Shown: piece by piece, positions 26,217 through 35,751 of the stretch
Numbering within the stretch: the stretch's first letter is position 1
Layout: each line of letters begins with the position of its first letter
Assembly: GCA_020636155.1 (NCBI GenBank)
Contig: JACJYM010000002.1
Location: 62,001 to 126,000, forward strand
Length of the DNA: 64,000 bases
From: Lewinellaceae bacterium
Lineage (GTDB): Bacteria > Bacteroidota > Bacteroidia > Chitinophagales > Saprospiraceae
Direction of reading: 5' to 3'
Made by a program: the position numbers and the translations under genes
Notes under the pieces: generated by a model
What the model was told of the DNA's origin: nothing
The model's input: only the letters and a program-made list of their open reading frames with translations
Databases searched by the model: none

Positions 26217-29200
26217 ATGGAAGAGAATACGAATCAAGTCAAATCAAATAAATCTATGTTGAGGCGAATCCTCAAGTGGGTTTTTAGATTTGTATTATTG
26301 GTCGTATTTTTATTATTCCTGATAAATCTAAAACCTGTACAAAGCTTTATTGCCAAAAAACTGGCAAAATCTCTGAGTGAAAGGCTTGATGCAGAAGTGA
26401 CTTTGGATCACTTGAGTATCAGTATAATTGATGGATTGGTACTAGAAGACTTCAATGTTGTCAGTGCTTCCGACACCGTTTTGGCATGTAAGGAGTTGGA
26501 TATTTCGCTTCGTAAGAGTCTTTTAAATCTATTTTCGGGAAAGTTGTTTATCAACAAGATTAAACTAAATGGTTCTTCGATTAATATCGTAAAAAATTCG
26601 GGGGATGATTTCACAAATTTTGAAATGCTTCTCCAGAAATTAGGTTCTGACAAGCAACAGAAAAGCAATAAATCTATTGTACTTGAGCTAAGTGCTATTG
26701 AGATTGAAGATGTTCATGCAACCGTCAAAATGGAAGACAAGGGCATAGAATATGATTTTTTACTCTTTGAAGCATATCTAGGTTTTGATCAAATAGAACT
26801 TGAGAGTGGGCGGTTTTTATTAGATTTTATCCAATTAAACAAACCGATTATAAATATCAATCGCTTTTGTGAAGATTTTACGGAGCAAGAGGGAGTCGAG
26901 GAGGATTTGCCTATTGATACGATTTCAAGTGATCTTTTTATCTCTATAACCAATGCCATCATTAAAGAAGGAAAATTTTCCTATTCAAATCAACTTATTG
27001 AAAAATCAAAAATTGGCGGGTTTGATTCTAATCATTTTGTGATTGGCAATATTAACTTTGATGGAGATTCATTAGTGTATGACAAATTGGACTCCATCCG
27101 ATTGAGTCTCAACGAATTTGCTTTCAAGGAAGAAAATGGAAGAAACTTGAAGAAATTTAGTATTTCTAGGTTTTATCTCACTGAGCAAAAACTTCAACTT
27201 GAAGATGTTTCTTTGATTACCGATGACTCAGAGATTTTTCAATCTATACAGTTAAAATACCCTTCGAAGGAGCATTTGTTTAGTTTTGATAATTCTGTAG
27301 TATTTGACGGAAATTTTGACAATTCAAGGCTGGATGTTAAGGACTTGCTGTATTTTTTACCCAAATTAAAAGATAAGCCTTTTTTTGTCAAAAATAAAAA
27401 TTTATCTCTTGACTGGTCAGGACACATTCTCGGTAAGCCCAATAATTTTATTGGTAATGACATTTCCATAAAGATTGGTAATCGACTGAGCTTAGACGGC
27501 ACCATGAGTATTAAAAACATTCAAGATATTGACAATGCCTTGGTCAATTTCAATATCAAAAACTTAAATTCTTCAGTTCAACTGCTTCGTGACATCATAC
27601 CGAATTTTAATGCTCCACCCAATTTTGATAAGTTGGGAAAATTTAATTTCCAAGGAAAATTCAATGGATTTATCAAGGATTTTGTTGCTTATGGAAAATT
27701 GAATTCCGACATTGGTCAAGCCGAGATGGATATGCGATTAGATCTCAAGCAAGGCACAAATAATGCCTCTTACAGCGGAGAAATGAGTTTGGTAAATTTT
27801 GATTTGCAAAAATGGACAGACAATCCCAATTTTGGTAAAATCAACTTTTATACCCAAGTTTCTGAGGGTAAAGGACTTACGGGAGCCAATGCAGAAGCTG
27901 ACTTAACGGCACGGGTCAATTCGCTAGAACTGAAGGGATATGCTTACGAAGATTTCGTCATCGATGGTAAAATAAAGAATAATAATTTTGATGGATCATT
28001 CACCATTCACGACCCGAATCTAGACGTTGTATTTAATGGGCAAGTGGATTTAACGCAAAAAACACCATTTTTTAATTTCAACTCTAAGATTAATAACCTG
28101 GATTTAACCGCTTTAAATCTATCAAAAACACCTTTGAGATTTAATGGAGACTTTGATATCAATATGCTTGCAAGTAGTATCGATGATTTGACCGGAACAA
28201 TCGCAGGAAATGACATCAATGTATTTCGCAATGACACGATTTATAATATCAAAGAATTAAAAATTAATAGTAGAGACCTGACCAATGGGCAAAAATCTCT
28301 AAACGTCAAGTCTGATTTTACGGAAATCAACATTGAGGGAATCTATAAAATCAGCAATTTTGGTAATAGTCTCAAAAAATTGTTTGAGGTCAATTATGCC
28401 TACCCAGCCGAACTGCTTAAAATTCATGCAAAAGAAATAGAAGAACCTGAAGCTTATTCATTTAGCTTAGATGTCACCGATAGCAGAAATCTATTTGAAC
28501 TGCTCAACGTGAAAGATGTGCGATTGCAAAATTTTAAGGCAAAAGGTAGTTTGGATACCGAAAATAACGAATTGGATTTTGCGGTGAATGGGCCACTTGT
28601 CCAAGTCAAGGATATGAAATTTATGGATGTACAAATCCTGGCAAATTCTAAGGGTCAGAGGGGTGATATTTTGATAAATTTGGACTCCACCTATGCATTT
28701 AACCGAGGTTTTAATCCTATCGAAATCCAAGCAAAACTCAAAAAGGACACGGCGTCTATTCTGCTTTCAACTTTTCAAATTCAGGACTCTATTCAGCGAT
28801 TTGACATACTCACTGAAGTGATTCCACACGAAAAAGGATTTGAAGTTCACCTCAAAGATGAAGGCATAAGAATATTCGGTAGGAAATGGAAACTAAATCC
28901 CGACAATAAAATTATTATTGGAAAAAATTATCATCAGATCGAACATTTTGTCCTGACTGATGCTAATAGATTTGTAGAACTATATGGTATAGATGATAAC
29001 GGAATCGGCCTAAAATTGCGAGAATTTGACATCGATTTAGTCAACGGACTTATCCATTATGATAAAATGAAGTTTACCGGTATTGGGAATTTGAATATCC
29101 GTGTTGAAAATATTTATAAAAAACCGGAGATTTATGGTCAATTCATCATTCCTGATTTCAAAATCAATGGTGATAGTTATGGCGATTTGGAAATAGATGT

Positions 29201-31025
29201 CACAAAACAAGATGGTGGCTACCTCGATGGTCTATTCAGCCTTATCAAAGACGATCAATACATTAAGGCTGATGGGAAATACAATACCGATCAAAAAACT
29301 TTAGTCTCTACCGTGAAAGGCAATAAATTTCCTTTAAAAATCCTCGAATACCTATTGAAGGATGGAATCTCTGAAACTCAAGGGACTATTGACCTCGATG
29401 CCGAGATTGATGGGCCCATCAAATCTCTGCAAATGAGTGGAGGAGGCATAGTCAAAGGAGGTGCTGTAAAAGTCAATTATCTTGGATCCAAGTTTTATTT
29501 TGACAATCAAAGAGTTAAGCTTTCGGAAAATAAAATTGATCTGACCGGTGCAAAAATCTATGACGAAAACGGTCAAGAAGGTATTGTGAAAGGGTGGCTT
29601 TACCATGATGCATTTAGAAATTTTGGTGTTGATGCAAACATATCTGGCAAGGATGTATTGATATTGAATACCACAAAATTTGACAATCCCATATACTATG
29701 GTAAGGGAAAAGGGGATGTATCGGTTGACTTTAAAGGCTCGTTTGACCAAGTGGATATGACCATCAGTGCCGTGACCAAGGCTGGTACAGAAATTAGTAT
29801 CCCCATTAAAGAGACCCGATATGGTGCAGAAGAGAGTTTTATAAAATTTGTCACAGAGCAGGATCTTGAGAATCCTGACCAAGAATTCAACCTTAAGGAT
29901 TTTGTAATCAAAGGACTTTCCGTCAAAATGGATTTAACCCTGACGCCAGATGCAAAAATCAATCTAATCTTCGACGAAGCGACGGGAGATATTATTAGCG
30001 GAACCGGGCAGGGTGACTTGAATATAAATATCAATCGATTTGGCGATTTTGAAATCTTTGGCGAATACACGATCGAACAGGGAAGGTATCTCTTTACGAT
30101 CAAAAATTTTGCAATAAATAAAGAATTTACGGTACGAAGGGGGAGTAAAGTGGTTTGGACAGGAGACCCAATCAATGCTAGGCTCGATATCAAAGCAGAT
30201 TATACCGCTCGCACTTCGTTGACTAATTTTATTTCGGAGTCCTTGCTCACAGAGCAGTTACAAAATGCTGCTCGGGCATCGCAAGAAGTTAATTTGATAC
30301 TATTGCTCGGAGGAACGCTATATAGTCCTGATATTCAGTTTAATATGGAATTTCCAGAGCTTACCGGAGGAGAATTAAAAAGTATTGTTGATAACAAAGT
30401 GAACTTGATTAAAGACAGTCCCAATGAATTGAACAGTCAGGTGATGGCCATCTTGATGTGGAATACATTTATTCCTTACACCGATCTATCGAGTAATATT
30501 GCGAGTGGGTCATTTTTGCAATCTACAGGAATCAGCACACTTAGTGAATTCGTATCCAACCAATTGTCTATCTTTCTCACCGGATTTATCAATGAGGCAC
30601 TTGAGGATAACAAGCTCATTTCTTCGATGGATTTTGATATTTCAATGAGGAACAATGTAGATCCTTTCGGTATTTCTGGAGCCAATTCTTCACTTGCTCC
30701 ATCCGAGATTGAAGTGAGATTGAAGAATCGATTTAGATTTTGGGATGAGAGATTAGAGTTGCAATTGGGTGGAAATTACGTGAGAGAGTCAATCTTACCT
30801 GTTCAAAATTATTTTGCACCAGATTTTGCAATTCAGTATTTTCTTACTTCGGATAGAAAATTGAAACTTCGACTTTATGGAAAATATGACTATGACCTTA
30901 TTGAGACCAATGCTAGAAATCAAAAATATGGATTAGGTCTAGGTTATAGCACAGAATTTGGAAGTTTGTATCATTTGAAGCAATTCGTCAAAAATGCCAC
31001 GTCGGAACAAGAAAATAAGTCGTAA
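26217..31025 (+). CDS. TamB/AsmA-like envelope protein (translocation and assembly module)
   Basis: A 1602-residue inner-membrane-anchored periplasmic protein. The N-terminus has a membrane helix (FRFVLLVVFLLFLINL, about residues 23-38) followed by an AsmA-like region (KKLAKSLSERLDAEVTLDHLSI). A very long run of beta-strands (DxxGxxx / LxIxGxxx repeats) follows, and a DUF490/TamB C-terminal domain at about residues 1230-1600 (GDLNININRFGDFEIFGEY, YLFTIKNFAINKEF, LILLLGGTLYSPDIQF). Such proteins bridge the periplasm and move phospholipids or help insert outer-membrane proteins. No TamA/BamA-like gene is adjacent. Confidence 0.9.
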   Translation: MEENTNQVKSNKSMLRRILKWVFRFVLLVVFLLFLINLKPVQSFIAKKLAKSLSERLDAEVTLDHLSISIIDGLVLEDFNVVSASDTVLACKELDISLRKSLLNLFSGKLFINKIKLNGSSINIVKNSGDDFTNFEMLLQKLGSDKQQKSNKSIVLELSAIEIEDVHATVKMEDKGIEYDFLLFEAYLGFDQIELESGRFLLDFIQLNKPIININRFCEDFTEQEGVEEDLPIDTISSDLFISITNAIIKEGKFSYSNQLIEKSKIGGFDSNHFVIGNINFDGDSLVYDKLDSIRLSLNEFAFKEENGRNLKKFSISRFYLTEQKLQLEDVSLITDDSEIFQSIQLKYPSKEHLFSFDNSVVFDGNFDNSRLDVKDLLYFLPKLKDKPFFVKNKNLSLDWSGHILGKPNNFIGNDISIKIGNRLSLDGTMSIKNIQDIDNALVNFNIKNLNSSVQLLRDIIPNFNAPPNFDKLGKFNFQGKFNGFIKDFVAYGKLNSDIGQAEMDMRLDLKQGTNNASYSGEMSLVNFDLQKWTDNPNFGKINFYTQVSEGKGLTGANAEADLTARVNSLELKGYAYEDFVIDGKIKNNNFDGSFTIHDPNLDVVFNGQVDLTQKTPFFNFNSKINNLDLTALNLSKTPLRFNGDFDINMLASSIDDLTGTIAGNDINVFRNDTIYNIKELKINSRDLTNGQKSLNVKSDFTEINIEGIYKISNFGNSLKKLFEVNYAYPAELLKIHAKEIEEPEAYSFSLDVTDSRNLFELLNVKDVRLQNFKAKGSLDTENNELDFAVNGPLVQVKDMKFMDVQILANSKGQRGDILINLDSTYAFNRGFNPIEIQAKLKKDTASILLSTFQIQDSIQRFDILTEVIPHEKGFEVHLKDEGIRIFGRKWKLNPDNKIIIGKNYHQIEHFVLTDANRFVELYGIDDNGIGLKLREFDIDLVNGLIHYDKMKFTGIGNLNIRVENIYKKPEIYGQFIIPDFKINGDSYGDLEIDVTKQDGGYLDGLFSLIKDDQYIKADGKYNTDQKTLVSTVKGNKFPLKILEYLLKDGISETQGTIDLDAEIDGPIKSLQMSGGGIVKGGAVKVNYLGSKFYFDNQRVKLSENKIDLTGAKIYDENGQEGIVKGWLYHDAFRNFGVDANISGKDVLILNTTKFDNPIYYGKGKGDVSVDFKGSFDQVDMTISAVTKAGTEISIPIKETRYGAEESFIKFVTEQDLENPDQEFNLKDFVIKGLSVKMDLTLTPDAKINLIFDEATGDIISGTGQGDLNININRFGDFEIFGEYTIEQGRYLFTIKNFAINKEFTVRRGSKVVWTGDPINARLDIKADYTARTSLTNFISESLLTEQLQNAARASQEVNLILLLGGTLYSPDIQFNMEFPELTGGELKSIVDNKVNLIKDSPNELNSQVMAILMWNTFIPYTDLSSNIASGSFLQSTGISTLSEFVSNQLSIFLTGFINEALEDNKLISSMDFDISMRNNVDPFGISGANSSLAPSEIEVRLKNRFRFWDERLELQLGGNYVRESILPVQNYFAPDFAIQYFLTSDRKLKLRLYGKYDYDLIETNARNQKYGLGLGYSTEFGSLYHLKQFVKNATSEQENKS

Positions 31026-31084
31026 TCAGGACACATTTATAGGCACAGGCACAAAACTTGTCTTCGTGATATTTCGTTAATAAT

Positions 31085-31092
31085 TAAGTTTG
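31085..31092 (+). promoter_or_regulatory. -7 box for the MbnP-like gene
   Basis: TAAGTTTG fits TAnnTTTG, 23 bp before the ATG at 31116. A TTG at 31058-31060 could be a poorly spaced -33 element. Confidence 0.45.
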
Positions 31093-31115
31093 AATAAAAA
31101 TCTAATAATTTCACT

Positions 31116-31853
31116 ATGTATAAAATAAAATATTTACTCGTTTTCTTCGCTTTTACTAGCATCGCAATGGTCTCCTGTAATAATGATGACGATGACAAAA
31201 CCTATGATTTAAGTATCAATTTTACGGCAAATTATGCAGGTCAGGATTTGGTCTTATTACAAGATTATGAATATCCTTCGGGAGGAATCGTGAAATTTCA
31301 AAAAGTTTCTTTTTATCTTGATAAATTGGATGTTGCCAATCAATCTTTTTCAGATAACATTATCCAATACATCGATTTTAAAAGAACGGATGTAAATGCC
31401 GACGTTGAGAAATTTAGTGTAAATATTGATAACATAAAGGAAAATACCTACTCAGGAATTGATTTTTTGATAGGGGTCAATCCAACGGATAATGCCAAAA
31501 AACCTTATGAATTTACGGTTGATAATCCATTGTCTTATGCCTCAGAATATTGGGATGCGTGGAATAGTTACGTTTTTGCAAAACTCGAGGGCTACTATAC
31601 AACACCGAGTGGAACGACCCATCAATTTGCCTATCATATTGGAGGTGACCAAGCTTTGATTACAATGAATATGAGCCAAAGCTTCGAATTAAATAAAAAT
31701 CAAACACTAGACATTAGTCTTGATGTGGAAAAAGTGTTTGAAGGTGAGACCATATTCGATATTGAATCTAAAAAAACGGTTCATAACGAAGGGGAATTAC
31801 CCTATATGATGCAGTTAGTTGGTAATATGAAAAATGCATTTAGCATCAATTGA
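31116..31853 (+). CDS. MbnP-like lipoprotein
   Basis: A 245-residue lipoprotein: signal LVFFAFTSIAMVSC with lipobox, acylated Cys near residue 21, followed by an acidic NNDDDD tract typical of Bacteroidota surface lipoproteins. The mature domain fits the MbnP family: YDLSINFTANYAGQDL, VKFQKVSFYLDKL, DFKRTD, the Trp-rich YWDAWNSYVFAKLEGYY and HQFAYHIGGDQALITM. MbnP proteins in methanotrophs are linked to copper binding through oxidised Trp, but here the metal is not proven and no MbnH peroxidase partner is adjacent. It is followed by mnmE after 30 bp. Confidence 0.83.
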   Translation: MYKIKYLLVFFAFTSIAMVSCNNDDDDKTYDLSINFTANYAGQDLVLLQDYEYPSGGIVKFQKVSFYLDKLDVANQSFSDNIIQYIDFKRTDVNADVEKFSVNIDNIKENTYSGIDFLIGVNPTDNAKKPYEFTVDNPLSYASEYWDAWNSYVFAKLEGYYTTPSGTTHQFAYHIGGDQALITMNMSQSFELNKNQTLDISLDVEKVFEGETIFDIESKKTVHNEGELPYMMQLVGNMKNAFSIN

Positions 31854-31883
31854 TTTGTCGCTTTTTATTAAAAAACAGGGTCA

Positions 31884-33281
31884 TTGAAACATTCATTTGA
31901 TGATACCATAATTGCATTATCCACACCACCTGGTGAATCGGCGATTGCGGTAATCCGGCTTTCAGGAGAGAATTCGATCGAATTAGTTGACAAACATTTT
32001 CCTGCCAAAGATTTGACTTTAGTGAAGTCTCACACCTTGCATTTTGGTACCCTCCAATCATTGGAAAATGAGTTACTCGATGAAGTAGTCATTTCGATTT
32101 TTAAGGCACCGAATTCCTATACAGGCGAAAATACCGTTGAAATAAGCACACATGGTTCACCCTATATTGTGTCTAAGGTATTAAAAAATCTCATTTCCTC
32201 GGGTGCAAGGCAGGCAGATAGGGGAGAGTTTACATTGCGAGCCTATCTGAATGGCAAGATGGATTTGTCACAAGCCGAAGCCGTGGCAGATATCATCGCT
32301 TCTGATAGTGATGAAAGCCATCGAATGGCAATGCAACAGATGCGAGGCGGTATTTCTAAGAGAATCCAAACATTAAGGCAAGAGTTGATTGATTTTGCAG
32401 CTTTATTGGAGTTAGAATTGGATTTTTCGGAAGAAGATGTGGAATTTGCGGATAGAACTAGACTTAAAGCACTTTTGCATTCTATTTTTCAGGAAATTGA
32501 GAGCTTAAAGGCCTCATTTGACCTAGGAAATGTGATGAAAAATGGAGTGGCCACCGTCATCGCGGGGCGACCCAATGCGGGCAAATCGACCCTACTCAAT
32601 GCACTTCTTCAAGATAGGAGAGCCATCGTATCGGATATAGCCGGCACGACCCGTGACAGCATCGAGGAAGTTCTTAATATCAATGGGCTGAAATACAGAT
32701 TGATCGATACTGCAGGTATTCGCATGACCGAGGATACGATAGAGGCAGAAGGCGTAGAAAGAACTTTGCTGCATGTGCAAAATGCGAAAATATTACTGTA
32801 TCTCTTTGATATCATGCACTCGAGTCCAGAGGAAGTAGAGACTGACATTCAAGAGCTCATATCAAAAAATCACTTGAATCCAAAAACAAAAATATTACTC
32901 CTTGCCAATAAAAGTGATCTATCCCAAAACATAGATTTAGATGATTTTCGAGAAAAAATGGGTGACGCAGAGATCTTGTCCATATCAGCCCTAAATAATG
33001 ATGATGTCGAAGATTTAAAAAGTAAATTGTACGACTCCATAATTTCTGGAAAAGTCACAGAAGATAAAAGTATGATTAATAACATACGGCACTACGAGGC
33101 ACTACAGAAAGCAAATGAATCCCTCCAAATTGCCCTCGATGCAATGAATGCGGGTACGAGTACAGATTTGATAGCACTGGATATACGAAATGTCCTCTTT
33201 CATCTTGGTCTGATTACGGGAGAAGTGAGCTCAGAGGATTTGCTAGACTCCATATTTACGAGGTTTTGTATCGGGAAGTAG
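31884..33281 (+). CDS. mnmE: tRNA modification GTPase MnmE
   Basis: With MnmG it installs 5-carboxymethylaminomethyl groups on wobble uridine of tRNA. The 465 residues show the N-terminal folate-binding domain (TIIALSTPPGESAIAVIRLSG, VEISTHGSPYIVSKVL), then a helical domain interrupted by the G domain: GRPNAGKSTLLNALL (G1), DIAGTTRDSIEE (G2), DTAGIR (G3), NKSD (G4). The invariant C-terminal Cys is in RFCIGK. The start is TTG (31884) after an AGGG that may act as a ribosome site. Its end is intact and directly borders an accessory cassette. Confidence 0.95.
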   Translation: MKHSFDDTIIALSTPPGESAIAVIRLSGENSIELVDKHFPAKDLTLVKSHTLHFGTLQSLENELLDEVVISIFKAPNSYTGENTVEISTHGSPYIVSKVLKNLISSGARQADRGEFTLRAYLNGKMDLSQAEAVADIIASDSDESHRMAMQQMRGGISKRIQTLRQELIDFAALLELELDFSEEDVEFADRTRLKALLHSIFQEIESLKASFDLGNVMKNGVATVIAGRPNAGKSTLLNALLQDRRAIVSDIAGTTRDSIEEVLNINGLKYRLIDTAGIRMTEDTIEAEGVERTLLHVQNAKILLYLFDIMHSSPEEVETDIQELISKNHLNPKTKILLLANKSDLSQNIDLDDFREKMGDAEILSISALNNDDVEDLKSKLYDSIISGKVTEDKSMINNIRHYEALQKANESLQIALDAMNAGTSTDLIALDIRNVLFHLGLITGEVSSEDLLDSIFTRFCIGK

Positions 33282-33348
33282 CTATCCTTCTCTTATTTGA
33301 TAACTACTTGTTTTTCTTGATTTTATACACTACGTTTTCTTCTCTTTT

Positions 33349-33386
33349 TTGTTGCCTGGTTGTTGCCAAACACCAGAATTGTTGCC
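33349..33386. repeat. three direct copies of TTGTTGCC
   Basis: TTGTTGCC occurs at 33349-33356, 33360-33367 and 33379-33386, in the 250-bp gap between mnmE and the decayed regulator. No complete gene is seen in this gap. The copies may be a protein-binding site or relic coding sequence. Confidence 0.3.
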
Positions 33387-33501
33387 CACTTTAAGTTTTC
33401 AATTCTTTTGGCGTAATGATGCACAATAGAGCTACCATCTGCACTTCCAAGCGACAGAGGATTAGTAATCTTCAGTTAGTAGTTTTTTCTCTTGATTGTT
33501 G

Positions 33502-33509
33502 TACATTTG
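33502..33509 (+). promoter_or_regulatory. -7 box for the regulator/restriction-modification cassette
   Basis: TACATTTG fits TAnnTTTG, about 30 bp before the decayed HTH frame, and is the only good box before the DUF1016 gene. Confidence 0.4.
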
Positions 33510-33532
33510 TCATTATTTGTCAAGTTAAGTAA

Positions 33533-33820
33533 AGATTAACGAATAAGTTTGGAAGTCTTACAAGAGCCAAAAGGTTAGAGAAAGAAATGTTCTTGCAACA
33601 CCTTTCTACTAAGTTAGATATTGACACCGTTCAAATGAGCAAAATAGAAAGAGGGGAACGTACCGCTAAACGTGAACACGTACACTTGATGATTAAGATT
33701 CTTAAACTTAATGAAGAAGATACGACAGCTCTATGGTTAGTGGATTAAGTACATGCTAGAGTAGCTGATGTAAAGGTGGCGTTGAGGGCTTTAACAATAG
33801 CACAGAAAGAATTAAAATAA
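33533..33820 (+). pseudogene. decayed XRE-family HTH regulator
   Basis: One frame from about 33533 reads NKFGSLTRAKRLEKEMFL, then STKLDIDTVQMSKIERGER and REHVHLMIKILKLNEEDT, the order of helices in Bacteroidota XRE/Cro-type regulators (family form: xKFGxxIRxLR..., L...ILSKIERGxR). Two lesions are seen. There is no ATG, GTG or TTG in frame before the first helix (the first ATG is at 33587, after helix 1). A stop TAA (33746-33748) follows LWLVD, after which the same frame continues with VADVKVALRALTIAQKELK, the usual C-terminal tail of this family, to the stop at 33818-33820. The GTG of the next gene follows immediately. It was probably the controller of the cassette. Confidence 0.75.
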
Positions 33821-34828
33821 GTGAACATAAGAAAATCGCTGATTTCAGATATTCAATCTATTATTGCTCAGGCAAGAGAGAAAGCTGTTCGTTCTGTTAA
33901 TCACGAACGAGTATTGATGTATTGGCAAATAGGCAAGGTTATTTTTGAAGAGGAGCAACAAGGGAAAGACAGAGCGGAATATGGAGAGTTCTTAATCAAA
34001 TCGATTTCTCAAGAACTACAACCACAGTTTGGTAGTGGGTTTTCTGTACGACAATTAGAAATGTGCCGTCAATTCTATCGATCCTATCCAATTGCGAACA
34101 CACTGCGTTCGCAATTCAGTTGGTCTCACTATAGATTACTCATTCGCATTGAAAATGAGAACAAAAGAGAATTTTACATAGCCGAAACAGAAAAGAACAA
34201 CTGGTCAACTCGTCAGCTCGAAAGACAAATCAATAGCGGATTATTTGAACGTCATCTCAAGAGCTATGATGTAGAATCAGTCTTGGCAGTAGCTCGAAAT
34301 GAGCAGCAGCCTACAAAACCTACTGAAATTATAAAAGACCCAATGATTTTAGAGTTTTTAGGCCTAAAAATAGAATCAACTTACTACGAAAAAGACTTAG
34401 AATCTGCCATAATTAGCCAATTGCAAGACTTCCTCTTAGAGTTAGGTAATGGCTTCTCTTTTGTAGCACGACAGAAAAGGCTGCACATTGATGGCGATGA
34501 CTATTTTGTGGACTTGGTGTTTTACAACCGCCTCTTACAGTGTTTTGTAATCATAGAAATTAAGACCCAAAAGCTCACCCACCAAGATTTAGGCCAGTTG
34601 CAGATGTATGTTAACTACTTTGACCGTTTGGAAAAAACTGAAAATGAAAACCCAACCATAGGCATACTACTTTGTGCAGATAAGAACGATACAATGGTGA
34701 AAATCACCTTGCCCGAAAACAACAAAACCATAGTAGCCAGTAAGTATCAACTCTACTTACCTACGGAACAGCAACTATTAGAAGAGTTGAAAAAAGAAAT
34801 TAACCGTTTGGACAAAAATGTACTGTAA
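33821..34828 (+). CDS. YhcG/DUF1016 family PD-(D/E)XK nuclease-like protein
   Basis: A 335-residue cytoplasmic protein. Residues 1-165 are the DUF1016 N-terminal domain (SIIAQAREKAVRSVNHERV, YWQIGKVIFEEEQQG, GSGFSVRQLEMCRQFYRSYP, FSWSHYRLLIRIE, NNWSTRQLERQINSGLFER). Residues 175-335 are a PD-(D/E)XK nuclease domain with VDLVFYNRLLQCFVIIEIKT holding the Asp and E-x-K catalytic set, and a following QLQMYVNYFD helix. The family is common in restriction-modification and mobile loci and is thought to act on DNA, but the activity here is not shown. It starts with GTG right after the decayed regulator, and the next gene starts at the base after its stop. Confidence 0.87.
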   Translation: MNIRKSLISDIQSIIAQAREKAVRSVNHERVLMYWQIGKVIFEEEQQGKDRAEYGEFLIKSISQELQPQFGSGFSVRQLEMCRQFYRSYPIANTLRSQFSWSHYRLLIRIENENKREFYIAETEKNNWSTRQLERQINSGLFERHLKSYDVESVLAVARNEQQPTKPTEIIKDPMILEFLGLKIESTYYEKDLESAIISQLQDFLLELGNGFSFVARQKRLHIDGDDYFVDLVFYNRLLQCFVIIEIKTQKLTHQDLGQLQMYVNYFDRLEKTENENPTIGILLCADKNDTMVKITLPENNKTIVASKYQLYLPTEQQLLEELKKEINRLDKNVL

Positions 34829-35590
34829 ATGAATCTAATTGAAGAAGGTATAAAACAAGGATTGATTTCTTTTGACGAAAGTCAAAAGTTCATAACGTAT
34901 ATCCATCAAGGAAAGAAGAGAAACTTTACTAATCCAGAAGAAAGAATACAGGCAGACACATTCCTAAAATTGGTTCTTGAAAAAGGATATCCCGTTGAAC
35001 AAATCATGCAATTTGTAACGGTTACAATGGGTGCAGATAAAAAAGAAGCTGATATCATAGTTTACGATAGCCCCGCATTGATAAAACCTATTTTGGTTGT
35101 TGAGTGCAAAAAAGAAGATATAAGTGAACAAGAGTTTCAACAGGCAGTTAATCAAGCTAGGAGCTATGCTCACACCATTGGTGGAGATATCAAGTACATA
35201 TGGGTTACTTCGGGACTTAAAGATGAATATTTTAAATTTTATCATGATGAGAATACTCTTGCAGGACTGATAGATATTCCTGCATACGGTACCGACAAAG
35301 TTGCTCCTTATAAGTATGTTAAAGGTGGTGGCATTCGAAAGTATTTTATAGGAGGTAAAGAAGAAACTCAACGCTTTGTCGATCTTGAAATAGTATCAGA
35401 ACAAGAGCTTACAAAAAAGCTGAAACAAGCCCACGATGCTCTTTGGGCTGGTGGCCAGTTAAATCCTTCCGAGGCTTTTGACGAACTGGACAAACTCATA
35501 TTCTGTAAAGTATATGATGAGAAATATAAGGTCATTGGCGAAGACGAATTAAAACGTAGAAAAAAGGTGAGATATACGATTTCCAAGTAA
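34829..35590 (+). CDS. N-terminal nuclease-like (HsdR-N) part of a frameshifted nuclease-methyltransferase fusion
   Basis: First part (253 residues) of what should be one protein reaching 37191. It holds an HsdR-N type PD-(D/E)XK domain: ADKKEADIIVYDSPALIKPI, then LVVECKKEDISEQEF (Asp ... E-x-K) and QAVNQARSYAHTIGGDIKYI. The frame fails in a run of six A at 35560-35565. With one more A, KRRKK would continue as GEIYDFQVIQEEGKGKSP and join the methyltransferase frame without a break. As read, it gains RYTISK and stops at 35590. The cause may be a real mutation, slippage-based switching, or a homopolymer sequencing error. Confidence 0.82.
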   Translation: MNLIEEGIKQGLISFDESQKFITYIHQGKKRNFTNPEERIQADTFLKLVLEKGYPVEQIMQFVTVTMGADKKEADIIVYDSPALIKPILVVECKKEDISEQEFQQAVNQARSYAHTIGGDIKYIWVTSGLKDEYFKFYHDENTLAGLIDIPAYGTDKVAPYKYVKGGGIRKYFIGGKEETQRFVDLEIVSEQELTKKLKQAHDALWAGGQLNPSEAFDELDKLIFCKVYDEKYKVIGEDELKRRKKVRYTISK

Positions 35591-35751
35591 TTCAAGAAGA
35601 AGGCAAAGGCAAATCACCAGAAGAAAAACAAGCAGACGCTACTCTAAAAACCAATAAGGCTCTTGAGAGAAGGATAAAGGCTCTTTATCAAGCAGGAAAG
35701 AAAAAAGACAAGGAAGTCTTTAGAGATGATATTAGGCTTTCGCCACAAAGA

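Noticed and set aside
29352..30193. Long minus-strand frames inside the TamB-like gene
   Set aside because: They lie antisense to a gene with clear domain matches and show no recognisable protein pattern.
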